A DNA stretch of 64,000 nucleotides from Isoetes taiwanensis (Eukaryota > Streptophyta > Lycopodiopsida > Isoetales > Isoetaceae). Positions 49,575 to 60,478 of this stretch are shown here, piece after piece. The stretch is from NCBI GenBank assembly GCA_021234155.1, contig JAJEKV010000242.1:62001-126000 (forward strand), in the 5' to 3' direction. The notes under the pieces are model-generated. The model saw only the letters and a list, made by a program, of their open reading frames with translations. It had not been told where the DNA came from and did not search any database. The translations under genes were made by a program, and so were the position numbers. The first letter of the stretch is position 1. Every line of letters starts with the position of its first letter.

Positions 49575-50605
49575 GATAAGATGAATTTTTACGTCCACGG
49601 GAACCTAACGGGTTATGGGATGGTACATGCAAGGGCAACAACCCATCTAAAACCTGGGGACTAGGCCCCATCACCAAACACAATAACCAAATATTAAAAG
49701 ACTACCAAGAAGAAGATAATGCTAATGATAGAAGGTGTCCACTACGGAAGATATGAGAAAGTAATTATTTTGTTTAAACACAAGAATAATTATGCTGCGA
49801 ATAAACAACAATAATTATTTGGTTCTATCTCCCATAAAGACATGATAAGAACCCTTCCGCAGTGGACAGAGGAGCTCTCCTGTGACAAAGCCTCCACGTT
49901 TAATTCCCTATTCATTATACTGCCCAGGGGCGGTAACAACATGGAAGAGGGGAGCCTGCACCGCTTATTTCCTTACCCCCCCTGGGACATGGAAGAGGGG
50001 AGCCTACATCGATTACCGATTATTGTTGTTCTTATCGATTACGAGGCATCTTCCATATTATAATATATAATGGCCTAAAATTTTGCTGAGGTTTAACATA
50101 ATATAGATATGCTAGAATCACGGGAAATTTGTCGTGTGAGGAGTAGTGGTAGTTTTTTCCTACTTTAGCCTATTGCATTTCTTTCTTTTGCTTGTACATA
50201 TTCTTGTACTATTCTATTCTATTCTATTCTTACAAAAAAGGTTAATGTCATTGTCACCTTGTTTTATATAAGCGATAAAATGAAGCAAATGAAGAAAAAC
50301 ATATTTCTTGACACATTGAACTTGAAAACAATTCCTAGGGTGTCTCACTTTTATTCTTATATGTTTTCAAAATTCGTGTAGGAAATGATGCGTGTCTACA
50401 ATGATTGAAAATCAAAATAGTTAAAATCTAGAAGGTGGAAAGCATGTTATTCTGTCATTTAGTGGCTTGTTTTAAGCACAACAATCTTAAATAATCTAGT
50501 TCAAGATTCCAAGACAAACAAATGGACAAGCAAAAGGGCCAATAACATGTGAAATATAAGGCAAAGGAGAGGGAAAGGAGGAACATAAGCTATACAGTCT
50601 GTACA
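49575..50605. promoter_or_regulatory. Upstream region of the secreted-protein gene; possible TATA box
   Basis: No gene is supported here. A GGAAGAGGGGAGCCT word is duplicated (49945 and 49990), and ATTCT units form a short microsatellite (50211-50231). TTTTATATAAGC at 50261-50272 fits a plant TATA box for the gene starting at 50606, leaving a leader of about 300 bases. This is a weak call. Confidence 0.3.
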
Positions 50606-50911
50606 ATGGCGAAGATCGTAGCGCCAATTATGTTGATCATGAGCATGGTAATTGCTATGGCACTTGCAGTAAATGCGCAATATTATTATGGGGGGCAGTG
50701 TGACGGGCGCATTATTGGGTCTTGGTATGCGAATTGCTATTCAATCTATGACCAATGGGGGACTAATAGCCCTGAGTTTAGAAATCGATGTTGCACCCCT
50801 CTTTCACAATATGGTGAATGCCTCTGTTCTGTGAGCCCTTACCAAATAAATTATGTTATGCGCTTATGCTTTAGGCGTGGTTGCTACTCCAACAATAAAG
50901 CTTCTCCATAA
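50606..50911 (+). CDS. Small secreted eight-cysteine (LTP/2S-albumin superfamily) protein
   Basis: The 101-residue product begins with a signal peptide (MAKIVAPIMLIMSMVIAMAL, cleaved probably after VNA at residue 24). The mature part has eight cysteines in the order C, C, CC, CxC, C, C (QC, NC, RCC, ECLC, RLC, GC). This is the pattern of plant lipid-transfer, protease-inhibitor and seed-storage proteins, in which they form four disulfides. The mature chain is Tyr/Gly-rich at its start (QYYYGGQCDG). I chose this ATG because it starts the signal peptide; an upstream in-frame ATG at 50549 would add a charged 19-residue leader. It acts outside the cell or in the secretory route. Ligand and role (defence, lipid binding) are unknown. 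No intron is seen. Confidence 0.8.
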   Translation: MAKIVAPIMLIMSMVIAMALAVNAQYYYGGQCDGRIIGSWYANCYSIYDQWGTNSPEFRNRCCTPLSQYGECLCSVSPYQINYVMRLCFRRGCYSNNKASP

Positions 50912-51241
50912 TGTAGAGTTGTGTGCTGATACTATGCATAAATGTAAAACACCAGTTGTAATGAGCCTAATCATTGTATATTTGTGTTGAGAAGAGCTGT
51001 GAAAACTAAGGGAAACAAGGAAGCATAAGAAATGGGCTATTCTTCACGACCATTGCCCATCCAATCCTTGGATTAGCTATCTGTAGAGGTTCATAAAGTG
51101 CTTTGGGGCTCTACGTCGTTATTTTTTGTCTTGTTTTATTGCATTTTGATTATGAGGCTTTGTCCCCTTGCTTGGTTTGGGCTTCATGCCCTTTCAATGT
51201 ATAGTCCCATGACCCTTGGTGGTCTCAGTGGACATTTAAAT

Positions 51242-51452
<211 letters not shown>

Positions 51453-51589
51453 TAAAGCTTAGAATATATGTAAATATAAAAAAATTAACAAGTTTGAGTC
51501 TCTTCACAAGCTACGGGCAATGATAGTGAATAATAAAAAAAAGCAATATAGATGTTGTGTAGGTAGCTCATAGGATAAAGGCAATGGAA

Positions 51590-51632
51590 TCCTCCTCCTC
51601 CACCTCCTTCTCCTCCTCCTCCTCCTCCTCTG
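51590..51632. repeat. (TCC)n-rich tract
   Basis: Short TCC/CTCCTC repeats; on the minus strand they give a glycine/glutamate run that is not a supported protein. Confidence 0.85.
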
Positions 51633-51735
51633 TTAAGTACAAATTCAAACTTGAAGAGTGAACTACTTGTCATAAGATTGGAGATTGTAGAAATAGATCA
51701 ACCGTGAGTTTTGATGTCCTAGATAAGAAGCTGGA

Positions 51736-52210
51736 TTGTACATTGAGTTCCAAAAGAGACTAGGAGTACCACATTATTTGGCTTTCTTTTGCTTTGCATG
51801 TGTTCAAACTGTTAAGACGAGACCTATTGAGGTTAGTTCAGAGTCCAAAGGTTCGGTTCCTCCAGTCTCTGTGCGATGGCTTTGTAACGTAAAGCATGTA
51901 TTATATTCGGGCCATGCTAATATGGATTTTACAATTGGTCCTGCCCATTTTAGCATTTCACATACTAGTCATGTTGTGTCTACAACCTTGCCATATGAAA
52001 GCTTAGAACCATGACTTGTATCATAGGATATCTTCAAAATCCAAGGACTATACTAATTTGGAACAAAGGGACAGTTGGTCCTGCCCATTTTAGCACTTCA
52101 AATACTAGTCATGATGCATCTACAACCTTGCCACATGGAAGCTTATGATGGGGGATGGGATATTCTCAAAATCCAAGGACCATATTAATTTGGAACGAAG
52201 GGGCAATGAG
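51736..52210 (+). repeat. Tandem duplicate of about 138 bp with Copia-like gag/protease flavour
   Basis: TTGGTCCTGCCCATTTTAGC, CTACAACCTTGCCA and AAAATCCAAGGAC occur once at 51935-52050 and again at 52073-52180, with about 15% difference. The frame 51736-52014 reads VSVRWLCNVKHVLYSGHANM and could be a decayed retroelement segment, but this is weak. Confidence 0.5.
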
Positions 52211-52425
52211 AGAGCCAAATCATAGGGAGCATGATCCCTTAGGAACCAGCTTCAAAACTTTTGAGATAAGAACTAGAAAGAATATATAATATGTAGCAAA
52301 ATAACAGGGGGTTCCAGGGGGATTTGATATAGATATAATTCTTGAAACCATAGACCATATCCCTAAAACAATTCAATGGGTTATTATAAAAAAAAAACAT
52401 AGATTTAAGATAAAAAATAGTCACA

Positions 52426-52505
52426 TTAGCTCACTAGTTAGATTGGTTAAAGTAGTCTTATTAGGACATTGAGTTATTTTAGTAGAGGTTCGAATCCCCG
52501 TATTT
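52426..52505 (+). other. tRNA-like Pol III promoter, possible SINE head
   Basis: TTAGCTCACTAGTTAGATTGG (52426-52446, split here as TTAGCTCACTAG and TTAGATTGG) resembles a tRNA A box. GGTTCGAATCC (52487-52497) is a perfect B box about 40 bases later. No cloverleaf acceptor stem is evident, so this is either a decayed tRNA or the head of a tRNA-derived SINE extending towards 52720. I found no second copy in the window. Confidence 0.4.
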
Positions 52506-53125
52506 CATATTCTAAAAGCTTAAATGAAACCGTATAGAGGCACGATATACCATCAAAACCTTAGGCAAACTCGTATTCGACATCTTAAAATCATAGGCGT
52601 CCCCAATCATAATTGAGCATAATCGAAACGAGAGGTGTCCAGAGGCTCCAACATACAGTCTGGGCCGTAGGATTGACAGATCCGACGACTGTGGTAGTCC
52701 AGGGTGCACCTCGCTCGTTTAGAATATGTAGCAATTTCTACTAATATACTTCAATGCATAAAGCAAAAGCATTAGAGTTCAATTGATAGAATAATGCAGA
52801 ACATCATATCTTAAATATTAAAATAGCACGTCTTGCCTATGGGCCTATTGTGCTCTAGCTTATGGCTATATGACATGACATTGACATTGGACCTTCTATT
52901 CTTGATCATTTTGGGGGCTTGGCTGGGAGAGAGAGGGGAATCCTTGGCCACTCCCATATTACCTTGATAATCTGGTGACATCTTTGTTGGCATTTGGATT
53001 TGGGATCAATTTTGTATAGCATGTATATTTTGAGAAACATATAGACAGCTAGAAGGTTATGGTCAGATCAAAATTGTTGAAGAATAGCTAAGGAAAAGGT
53101 TATTTAACCATTATGGTTCTAACCT
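52506..53125. other. No supported gene
   Basis: AT-rich DNA between the tRNA-like sequence and the Copia-derived array. No open frame with recognisable content on either strand. Confidence 0.5.
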
Positions 53126-53827
53126 ATTCAAGGCTGATGAAAATGAATGCAATATCTTGGAAGCAATTATCTAACTTAAAGTTCTAATTGCTTCAAGAGA
53201 ATAAACTAGAAAGTATTCTAGATAGTGAGAAAAATCGATGGTGCTATTGTGGTTATAAAGGTATAAGGAAAAACTAAAGAAAGAAGAAAAGGGGATTTGA
53301 AAACTTACCTTATGGATACATTGAAGCTACTATTTTGTTTATCTAAGCTCGGCCCAATGTCGTTGAGCCAAGCAATCGGTCGGTGGTGCTGAACCGCCGA
53401 ACTGATCTCAGAATAAATCAACAAGAATAGATTGAATGAACTTACCGGGATATAGCAGGTTGATTCGATCGGATTTGGAGCGCCAAGTTTGCATAGAAGG
53501 TCAGAATTGCTCAAAGTATATGGGTCAATCCCATTGCTCTGATGACCCGAAGCTCTGATAATTTCAAACGGTTCAAATGATTTCAGTAGACTTAATGCCG
53601 TATTTTTGCTTGGCCATCACATTGCAAGTGTTTTGTGTTAAAGAAGTTCTAGAATATATATGAGATACTTTCATTTACTGAGATCTTATGTGCATAGGTT
53701 GATCATACCATTGTATTTGCTCAGTAAAAATGTTTGAGGTTGCAACATTGAAGAATAGATGAATTGAAAACTTGCCCATTAAATTTAATTTTCTCTTCAT
53801 TGGTATCAGAGCAGGTTACTTGTAAAG

Positions 53828-55168
53828 ATGGCTAGTCGATTTGGTGCAGGACTCCTGGCTGCAATTGAGGTGTTCAAAGGGGACTCTGGTTTTCAAGTAT
53901 GGAAGGAAAAAATAAAACATGTCCTACAGGTAGAAGATCTGTGGCATTTGATTGAAGAAGATTCAAGAACTGCTGGAGATGCTGGAGGAACAGTTGGAAG
54001 CACAAGTGTTGCTGATGCTGTGGAGGAAGGATCTTCCTCAGAAGGAACCACTGCTGTAAGGAGACAAACAAGAACAGTCAGCTTAACATCTGCAAGAGAC
54101 AAAACAGTGGAAGAACATGCCAAGTTGATGGAAGCACAAGGCATAATCATAAGTAAAGTAAGTTCCAGCATAGTTTTAAAGTTGAGAGGTATGCATCCTA
54201 AGCTAATGTGGAACTATATGCTTACTAATTATGAGGAGAAGACTTCTTCTCAAATTGATGTGCTAGAAAATGAATTGAGAAGATTGAAGTTCAAAGAAGG
54301 AGATGATGTTAATGAGTTCCTGCAGACTTTTGATAATATAATTGCAGATTTAGAAGGAGCCGGAGTACTTTACACTCAACAACAACAGGTGTTGGCAATG
54401 TCAAGAGCTGTAATAAGTCTGGGGAATATTTCCATGTTCATAAGAGCAATTGCCAAGACAAAAATGGAGGCTGAGAGAATGCTGAAAACAGAACTTGAAC
54501 AAAGCAAAGTTCTAGACGAAGAGGAGACTGCTCAGATATACTATGCAAAGGGGAAAGGAGCCAGCAAAAGTAAGTGGGAAACACGAAAAGGAGGTAATCT
54601 TGGACCCTGCTACAATTGCAATCAGTATGGTCATTTAAAGATAAATTGTCCTAGTCTAACAAAGGAGATAAGTTGTTATAACTGTGGAGGGAGAGGTCAC
54701 TATGCATCCAACTGCTCCACGCCTAAAGAGAACTCAAATTCAAGGGGAAGAGGCAGAGGAGGAAGAGGGGCATTAGGAAACAGAGGCAGGGGCAAAGGAA
54801 GAGGCAAAACTGTGAACTTTGAAGCAAATGTGGCTGAGGAAGTACCTTTGGAGGAAGAAGAGACAAATGAAGATGCAGAGGTAAATAAAAATAAAGTTTT
54901 AGCAGCTTGGGATAAGAAAATTAATGATGATCTTCTCATTCTAGATAGTGGAGCTGAAAAATCGATAGCCTGCTCAAGCTCAATGCTGAAAGACAGAATT
55001 GGAACAAAAAATGGACACATTCAAGTTGGGAATGGGAACTTACAGAGGATCAAAGACATTGGAGTGCTTGAACTATTTGATCTAAATGGAAATGTTGTAA
55101 ATCTTAAGAATGTACTCTGTGTACCAACTTTGGTCAGAAATTTAATATCAATTTCACAGTTGGTTTAG
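53828..55168 (+). CDS. Copia gag-protease polyprotein segment, unit 1
   Basis: The 446-residue frame starts at MASRFGAGLLAAIEVFKGDS just after the primer-binding site. The gag core (UBN2-type) includes VWKEKIKHVLQVEDLWHLI, LRGMHPKLMWNYMLTNYEE and LKFKEGDDVNEFLQTFDNII. Two zinc knuckles follow (CYNCNQYGHLKINC and CYNCGGRGHYASNC, residues ~258-295), then an RGRGRGG-rich basic stretch, an acidic stretch and the retroviral-type protease motif LLILDSGAEKSIA (~371). It ends in VPTLVRNLISISQLV. It would form the element's capsid and process the polyprotein. The frame is intact but stops before integrase because of a small deletion. Confidence 0.9.
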   Translation: MASRFGAGLLAAIEVFKGDSGFQVWKEKIKHVLQVEDLWHLIEEDSRTAGDAGGTVGSTSVADAVEEGSSSEGTTAVRRQTRTVSLTSARDKTVEEHAKLMEAQGIIISKVSSSIVLKLRGMHPKLMWNYMLTNYEEKTSSQIDVLENELRRLKFKEGDDVNEFLQTFDNIIADLEGAGVLYTQQQQVLAMSRAVISLGNISMFIRAIAKTKMEAERMLKTELEQSKVLDEEETAQIYYAKGKGASKSKWETRKGGNLGPCYNCNQYGHLKINCPSLTKEISCYNCGGRGHYASNCSTPKENSNSRGRGRGGRGALGNRGRGKGRGKTVNFEANVAEEVPLEEEETNEDAEVNKNKVLAAWDKKINDDLLILDSGAEKSIACSSSMLKDRIGTKNGHIQVGNGNLQRIKDIGVLELFDLNGNVVNLKNVLCVPTLVRNLISISQLV

Positions 55169-55191
55169 GCTTCAAGGTTGTTTTTGAGCAA

Positions 55192-56475
55192 ATGCACTGC
55201 AAAATCTTTGAAGGAGAGAAACTGAAATTCCTTGGAAGACGTATTGGGAATTTGTTTGGATTAGAAAGACAAAATATCAATGCTGTAAATCTGGTTGAAA
55301 TTCCAAACATTATAACTTGGCATGAAAGACTGGGACATACAAACATTAAAAATATTGAAACTATGATTAAACAAGGCTGGCTCAAATCTGCTGACCACAA
55401 AATTGAGAATTATACATGCAAGGGGTGCATGCTTGGTAAACAATGTAGACTGCCGTTTAAGAGATCAGCCAAAAGGGCAAAGGGGATTCTTGATTTGATT
55501 CATACTGACTTGTGCGAACCTCTGAATGTTACAGGAATCACAGGAAAAAAATATTTTTTAACCCTAATTGATGATTACAGTAGAAGAACAAGGGTATATT
55601 GCTTAAGGAGTAAAGATTTGGCATTTGAGGCGTTCAAGAATTTTGTAGCTGAAGAGGAATGCTCAACAGGGAGAAGAATAAGGTGCGTACGATCAGACAG
55701 GGGAGGTGAGTACATGTCTAATAAATTCAAAGGTTTTTGTGCCAGTAGAGGAATAAAAAGACAATATACTTGCAGTCACACTCCACAACAGAATGGAGTA
55801 GCAGAAAGAAAAAATAAAACTATACTCAATGCTGTAAGATCAATGATCAAGCACTCAGGGCTACCAAATTTCTTATGGAAAGAAGCAGTTAAAACCGCTG
55901 TAGAAATCCAAAATGCATTGCCATCAGCAAGCTTAGATGGTGACTGCCCACTCCGGCTATGGTCGGGAAAGATCCCAAACTATGAGAAATTTAAAGTGTA
56001 CGGATGTCTGACCTATACTCATGTGCCTGAAGAACAAAGGCTGAAGTTAGATGACAGATCCATGATAACATATCTTGTGGGTTATGATGATCAGTCTAAG
56101 GGTTATAGAGTATATAATCCCACATCAAGAAAAATATTGATAAGCAGAGATGTACATTTTGTTGAAAACCAGCTGTACAAACCCAGGGATATTGAAAAAG
56201 ATATGGAAATTTCAGGGGAAAGAATTAAGGAAATGAAATCTGATGACAGGGCAGAAAATACAACATCAAATAATGATGAGATGGGAAACCATTATGACAG
56301 TGATGGAGATTCAGAATCAATAGAAAGCAGTGAAGAAGAAAATATGAGAGGACTTGAAGAAAATACTGCACAATATGAAAAAGTTACTGAGCACTTCATT
56401 AAAGATACAAAATATTCAAGGCTGGTGAAAATGAATGCAATATCTTGGAAGCAATTATCTAACTTAAAGTTCTAA
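55192..56475 (+). CDS. Copia GAG-pre-integrase and integrase segment, unit 1
   Basis: The 427-codon frame has the zinc-binding HHCC region (WHERLGHTNIKN...CKGCMLGKQC) and the DDE integrase core. Asp residues lie in LIHTDLCEPL and RCVRSDRGGEYMS, and Glu in HTPQQNGVAERKNKTILN. LVGYDDQSKGYRVYNP and an acidic tail follow. Integrase inserts element cDNA into chromosomes. The frame lacks a start of its own because of the deletion at 55168, and the RT expected downstream is absent. Confidence 0.88.
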   Translation: MHCKIFEGEKLKFLGRRIGNLFGLERQNINAVNLVEIPNIITWHERLGHTNIKNIETMIKQGWLKSADHKIENYTCKGCMLGKQCRLPFKRSAKRAKGILDLIHTDLCEPLNVTGITGKKYFLTLIDDYSRRTRVYCLRSKDLAFEAFKNFVAEEECSTGRRIRCVRSDRGGEYMSNKFKGFCASRGIKRQYTCSHTPQQNGVAERKNKTILNAVRSMIKHSGLPNFLWKEAVKTAVEIQNALPSASLDGDCPLRLWSGKIPNYEKFKVYGCLTYTHVPEEQRLKLDDRSMITYLVGYDDQSKGYRVYNPTSRKILISRDVHFVENQLYKPRDIEKDMEISGERIKEMKSDDRAENTTSNNDEMGNHYDSDGDSESIESSEEENMRGLEENTAQYEKVTEHFIKDTKYSRLVKMNAISWKQLSNLKF

Positions 56476-57122
56476 TTGCTTCAAGAGAATAACCTAGAAG
56501 GTATTCTAGATAGTGAGAAAAATCGATGGTGCTATTGTGGTTATAAAGGTATAAGGAAAAACTAAAGAAAGAAGAAAAGGGGATTTGAAAACTTACCTTA
56601 TGGATACATTGAAGCTACTATTTTGTTTATCTAAGCTCGGCCCAATGTCTTTGAGCCAAGCAACAAGAGAATCGGTCGGTGGTGCTGAACCGCCGGACTG
56701 ATCTCAGAATAAATCAACAAGAATAGATTGAATGAACTTACCGGGATATAGCAGGTTGATTCGATCGGATTTGGAGCGCCAAGTTTGCATAGAAGGTCGG
56801 TCAGAATTGCTACAGTATATGGGTCAATCCCATTGCTACAGTGACCCGAGCTACAGTAATTTCAATGGTTCAAATGATTTCAGTAGACTTAATGACGTAT
56901 AGTATTGCTCAATGGTTTTGCTTGGCCATCACATTGCAAGTGTTTTGTGTTAAAGAAGTTCTAGAATATATATGAGATACTTTCATTTACTGAGATCTTA
57001 TGTGCATAGGTTGATCATACCATTGTATTTGCTCAGTAAAAATGTTTGAGGTTGCAACATTGAAGAATAGATGAATTGAAAACTTGCCCATTAAATTTAA
57101 TTTTCTCTTCATTGGTATCAGA
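56415..57122. repeat. LTR-bearing block between Copia units 1 and 2
   Basis: Over 95% of this block matches 53126-53812, ending in TTTTCTCTTCAT and the primer-binding site at 57113. The LTR proper is probably the last 170-180 bp (from about TGTGTTAAAGAAG). The preceding ~500 bp is non-coding on the plus strand and, on the minus strand, contains exon-like sequence with GTAAGT donors. Matching blocks lie at 53126-53812 and 59745-60461. Confidence 0.8.
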
Positions 57123-57139
57123 GCAGGTTACTTGTAAAG

Positions 57140-59830
57140 ATGGCCAGTCGATTTGGTGCAGGACTCCTGGCTGCAATTGAGGTGTTCAAAGGGGACTCTG
57201 GTTTTCAAGTATGGAAGGAAAAAATAAAACATGTCCTACAGGTAGAAGATCTGTGGCATTTGATTAAAGAAGATTCAAGAGCCGGCCTTTGGAGATCTTT
57301 GGAGGCAGTTGGAAGCACAAGTGTTATTTGCGATCTTTGTGGAGGAAGGATCTTCCTCGGAAGGAACCAATCGCCGTAAGGAGACAAACAAGAACGATCG
57401 GCTTTAACATCCGCAAGAGACAAAGCGGTGGAAGAACATGCCAAGGTGATGGAAGCACAAGGCATAATCATAAGTAAAGTAAGTTCCAGCATAGTTTTAA
57501 AGTTGAGAGGTATGCATCCTAAGCTAATGTGGAACTATATGCTTACTAATTATGAGGAGAAGACTTCTTCTCAAATTGATGTGCTAGAAAATGAATTGAG
57601 AAGATTGAAGTTCAAAGAAGGAGATGATGTTAATGAGTTCTGCGGACTTTTGATAATATAATTGCAGATTTAGAAGGAGCGAGAGTACTTTACACTCAAC
57701 AACAACAGGTGTTGGCAATGTCAAGAGCTGTAATAAGTCCGGGGAATATTTCCATGTTCATAAGAGCAATTGCCAAGACAAAAATGGAGGTGAGAGAATC
57801 TTTGAAAGCGTGAACTTGAACAAAGCAAAGTTCTAGGCGAAGAGGAGACCGCCGGATATACTATGCAAAGGGAAAGGAGCCAGCAAAAGTAAGTGGGAAA
57901 ACACGAAAAGGAGGTAATCTTGGACCTGCTACAATTGCAATCAAGTATGGTCATTTAAAGATAAATTGTCCTAGTCTAACAAAGGAGATAAGTTGTTATA
58001 ACTGGTGGGGGAGAGGTCACTATGCATCCAACTGCTCCACGCCTAAAGAGAACTCAAATTCAAGGGGAAGAGGTGAGAGGAGGAAGAGGAGCATTAGGAA
58101 ACAGAGGGGGGGCAAAGGAAGAGGCAAAACGGAACTTTGAAGCAAATGTGGCCGAGGAAGTACCTTTGGAGGAAGAAGAGACAAATGAAGATGCAGAGGT
58201 AAATAAAAATAAAAGTTTTAGCAAAACTTGGCATAAGAAAAATTAATGATGATCTTCTCATTCTAGATAGTGGAGCTGAAAAATCGAAACTGCTCAAGCT
58301 CAATCTTTGAAAGAGTAATTGGAACAAAAAATGGACACATTCAAGTTGGGAATGGGAACTTCTGAGGATCAAAGACATTGGAGTGCTTGGAACCATTTGA
58401 TCTAAATGGAAATGTTGTAAATCTTAAGAATGTACTCTGTGTACCAACTTTGGTCAGAAATTTAATATCAATTTCACAGTTGGTTTAGGCTTCAAGGTTG
58501 TTTTTGAGCAAATGCCTTTGCCAAAATCTTTGAAGGAGAGAAACCGAAATTCCTTGGAAGGCGATTGGGAATTTGTTTGGATTAGAAAGACAAAATATCA
58601 ATCTTTGTAAATCTGGTTGAAATTCCAAACATTATAACTTGGCATGAAAGGCTGGGACATACAAACATTAAAAATATTGAAACTATGATTAAACAAAGGT
58701 GGCTCAAATCACTGCGACCACAAAATTGAGAATTATACATGCAAGGGGTGCATGCTTGGTAAACACAATGTAGGCACCGTTTAAGAGATCACCAAAAGGG
58801 CAAAAGGGATTCTTGATTTGATTCATCTTGACTTGTGCGAACCTCAATGTTACAGGGAATCACGGGGAAAAAATATTTTTAACCCTAATTGATGATTCTG
58901 AGAGAAGAACAAGGGTATATTGCTTAAGGAGTAAAAGATTTGGCATTTGAGGCGTTCAAGAATTTTGTAGCTGAAGAGGAATGCTCAACAGGGGAGAAGA
59001 ATAAAATCTGTCACGATCCAGAGGGGAGGTGAGTACATGTCTAATAAATTCAAAGGTTTTGTGCCAAGTAGAGGAATAAAAAGACAATATACTTGGCAAA
59101 GTCACACTCCACAACAGAATGGAGTAGCAGAAAGAAAAAATAAAACTATACTCAATCTTTGTAAGATCAATGATCAAGCACTCGGGGGGCTACCAAATTT
59201 CTTATGGGAAGAAGCGGTTAAAACCGGCCAGAGAAATCCAAAATGCATTGCCATCAAGAAGCTTAGATGGTGACCGCCCCTCCGGCTATGGTCGGGAAAG
59301 ATGCCAAACTATGAGAAATTTAAAAATTACCGGATGTCGACCTATACTCATGTGCCCGAAGAACAAAGGTGAAGTTAGATGACGATCCATGATAACATAT
59401 CTTGTGGGTTATGATGGTCGATCTAAGGGTTATAAGTATATAATCCCATGTCAAGAAAAATATTGATAAGCGAGATGTACATTTTGTTGAAAACCAGCTG
59501 TACAAACCCAGGGATATTGAAAAAGATATGGAAATTTCAGGGGAAAGAATTAAGGAAATGAAATCTGATGACAGGGCAGAAAATACAACATCAAATAATG
59601 ATGAGATGGGAAACCATTATGACAGTGATGGAGATTCAGAATCAATAGAAAGCAGTGAAGAAGAAAATATGAGAGGACATGAAGAAAATCTTTGCACAAT
59701 ATGAAAAAGTTAATGAAAGCACTTCATTAAAGATACAAAAATATTCAGAAATTTGGTGAAAATGAATGCAATATCTTGGAAGCAATTATCTAACTTAAAA
59801 GTTCTAATTGCTTCAAGAGAATAACCTAGA
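57140..59830 (+). pseudogene. Copia-derived unit 2, frame-broken copy
   Basis: This is collinear with unit 1 from MASRFGAGLLAAIEVFKGDS to the acidic tail, but interrupted by many small indels (for example at 57345, 57640, 57797, 58301, 58603, 59150). It shares the 4-base deletion between protease and integrase with unit 1 (58487). Changes fall mostly at CTG or CAG, which become CTTTG, CCG, CAAAG or CGG. If those sites are corrected mentally, the unit would track unit 1 closely, so part of the damage may be sequencing error. Confidence 0.85.
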
Positions 59831-60461
59831 AGGTATTCTAGATAGTGAGAAAAAATCAATGGTGCTATTGTGGTTATAAAGGTATAAGGAAAAACTAAAG
59901 AAAGAAGAAAAAGGGATTTGAAAAACTTACCTTATGGATACATTGAAGCTACTATTTTGTTTATCTAAGCTCGGCCCAATGTCTTTGAGCCAAGCAACAA
60001 GAGAATCGGTCGGTGGTGCTGAACCGCCGGACTGATCTCAGAATAAATCAACAAGAATAGATTGAATGAACTTACCGGGATATAGCAGGTTGATTCGATC
60101 GATTTGGAGCCAAGTTTGCATAGAAGGTCGGTCGAATTGCTACGATATATGGGTCAATCCCATTGCTACAAAGTGACCTGGAAGCTACAAAGAATTTCAA
60201 TGGTTCAAATGATTTCAGTAGACTTAATGACGTATAGTATTGCTCAATGGTTTTGCTTGGCCATCACATTGCAAGTGTTTTGTGTTAAAGAAGTTCTAGA
60301 ATATATATGAGATACTTTCATTTATGAGAGATCTTATGTGCATATGTTGATCATACCATTGTATTTGCTTTCATTAAAATGTTTGAGGTTGCAACATTGA
60401 AGAATAGATGAATTGAAAACTTGCCCATTAAATTTATTTTTTCTCTTCATTGGTATCGAGC
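59745..60461. repeat. LTR-bearing block between Copia units 2 and 3
   Basis: Third copy of the repeated block. Its primer-binding site reads TGGTATCGAGC (60451-60461), with CAGAG changed to CGAG. GCTACAGTGACC of the second block reads GCTACAAAGTGACC here (near 60166). Confidence 0.8.
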
Positions 60462-60478
60462 AGGTTACTTGTAAAGAT

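Larger units (their letters stand above)
53126..56475 (+). mobile_element. Copia-derived unit 1 (LTR, gag, protease, integrase; no RT)
   Basis: The unit starts with a 690-bp block (53126-53800) repeated after the integrase at 56415-57112. The primer-binding site TGGTATCAGAGC (53801-53812, initiator tRNA-Met type) follows, then gag-protease (53828-55168) and integrase (55192-56475). The integrase frame ends in RLVKMNAISWKQLSNLKF, and the next LTR-bearing block begins at once, so reverse transcriptase and RNase H are deleted. A 4-base deletion at 55168 splits protease from integrase. The period to unit 2 is 3,312 bp. Confidence 0.9.

Noticed and set aside
54700-55020. Minus-strand 106-codon frame in Copia unit 1
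   Set aside because: It is a shadow of the gag-protease frame on the other strand.
53126-57122. Array read as one intact Copia element with two LTRs
   Set aside because: Reverse transcriptase and RNase H are absent and a third block follows, so it is a tandem array of deleted units, not a complete element.
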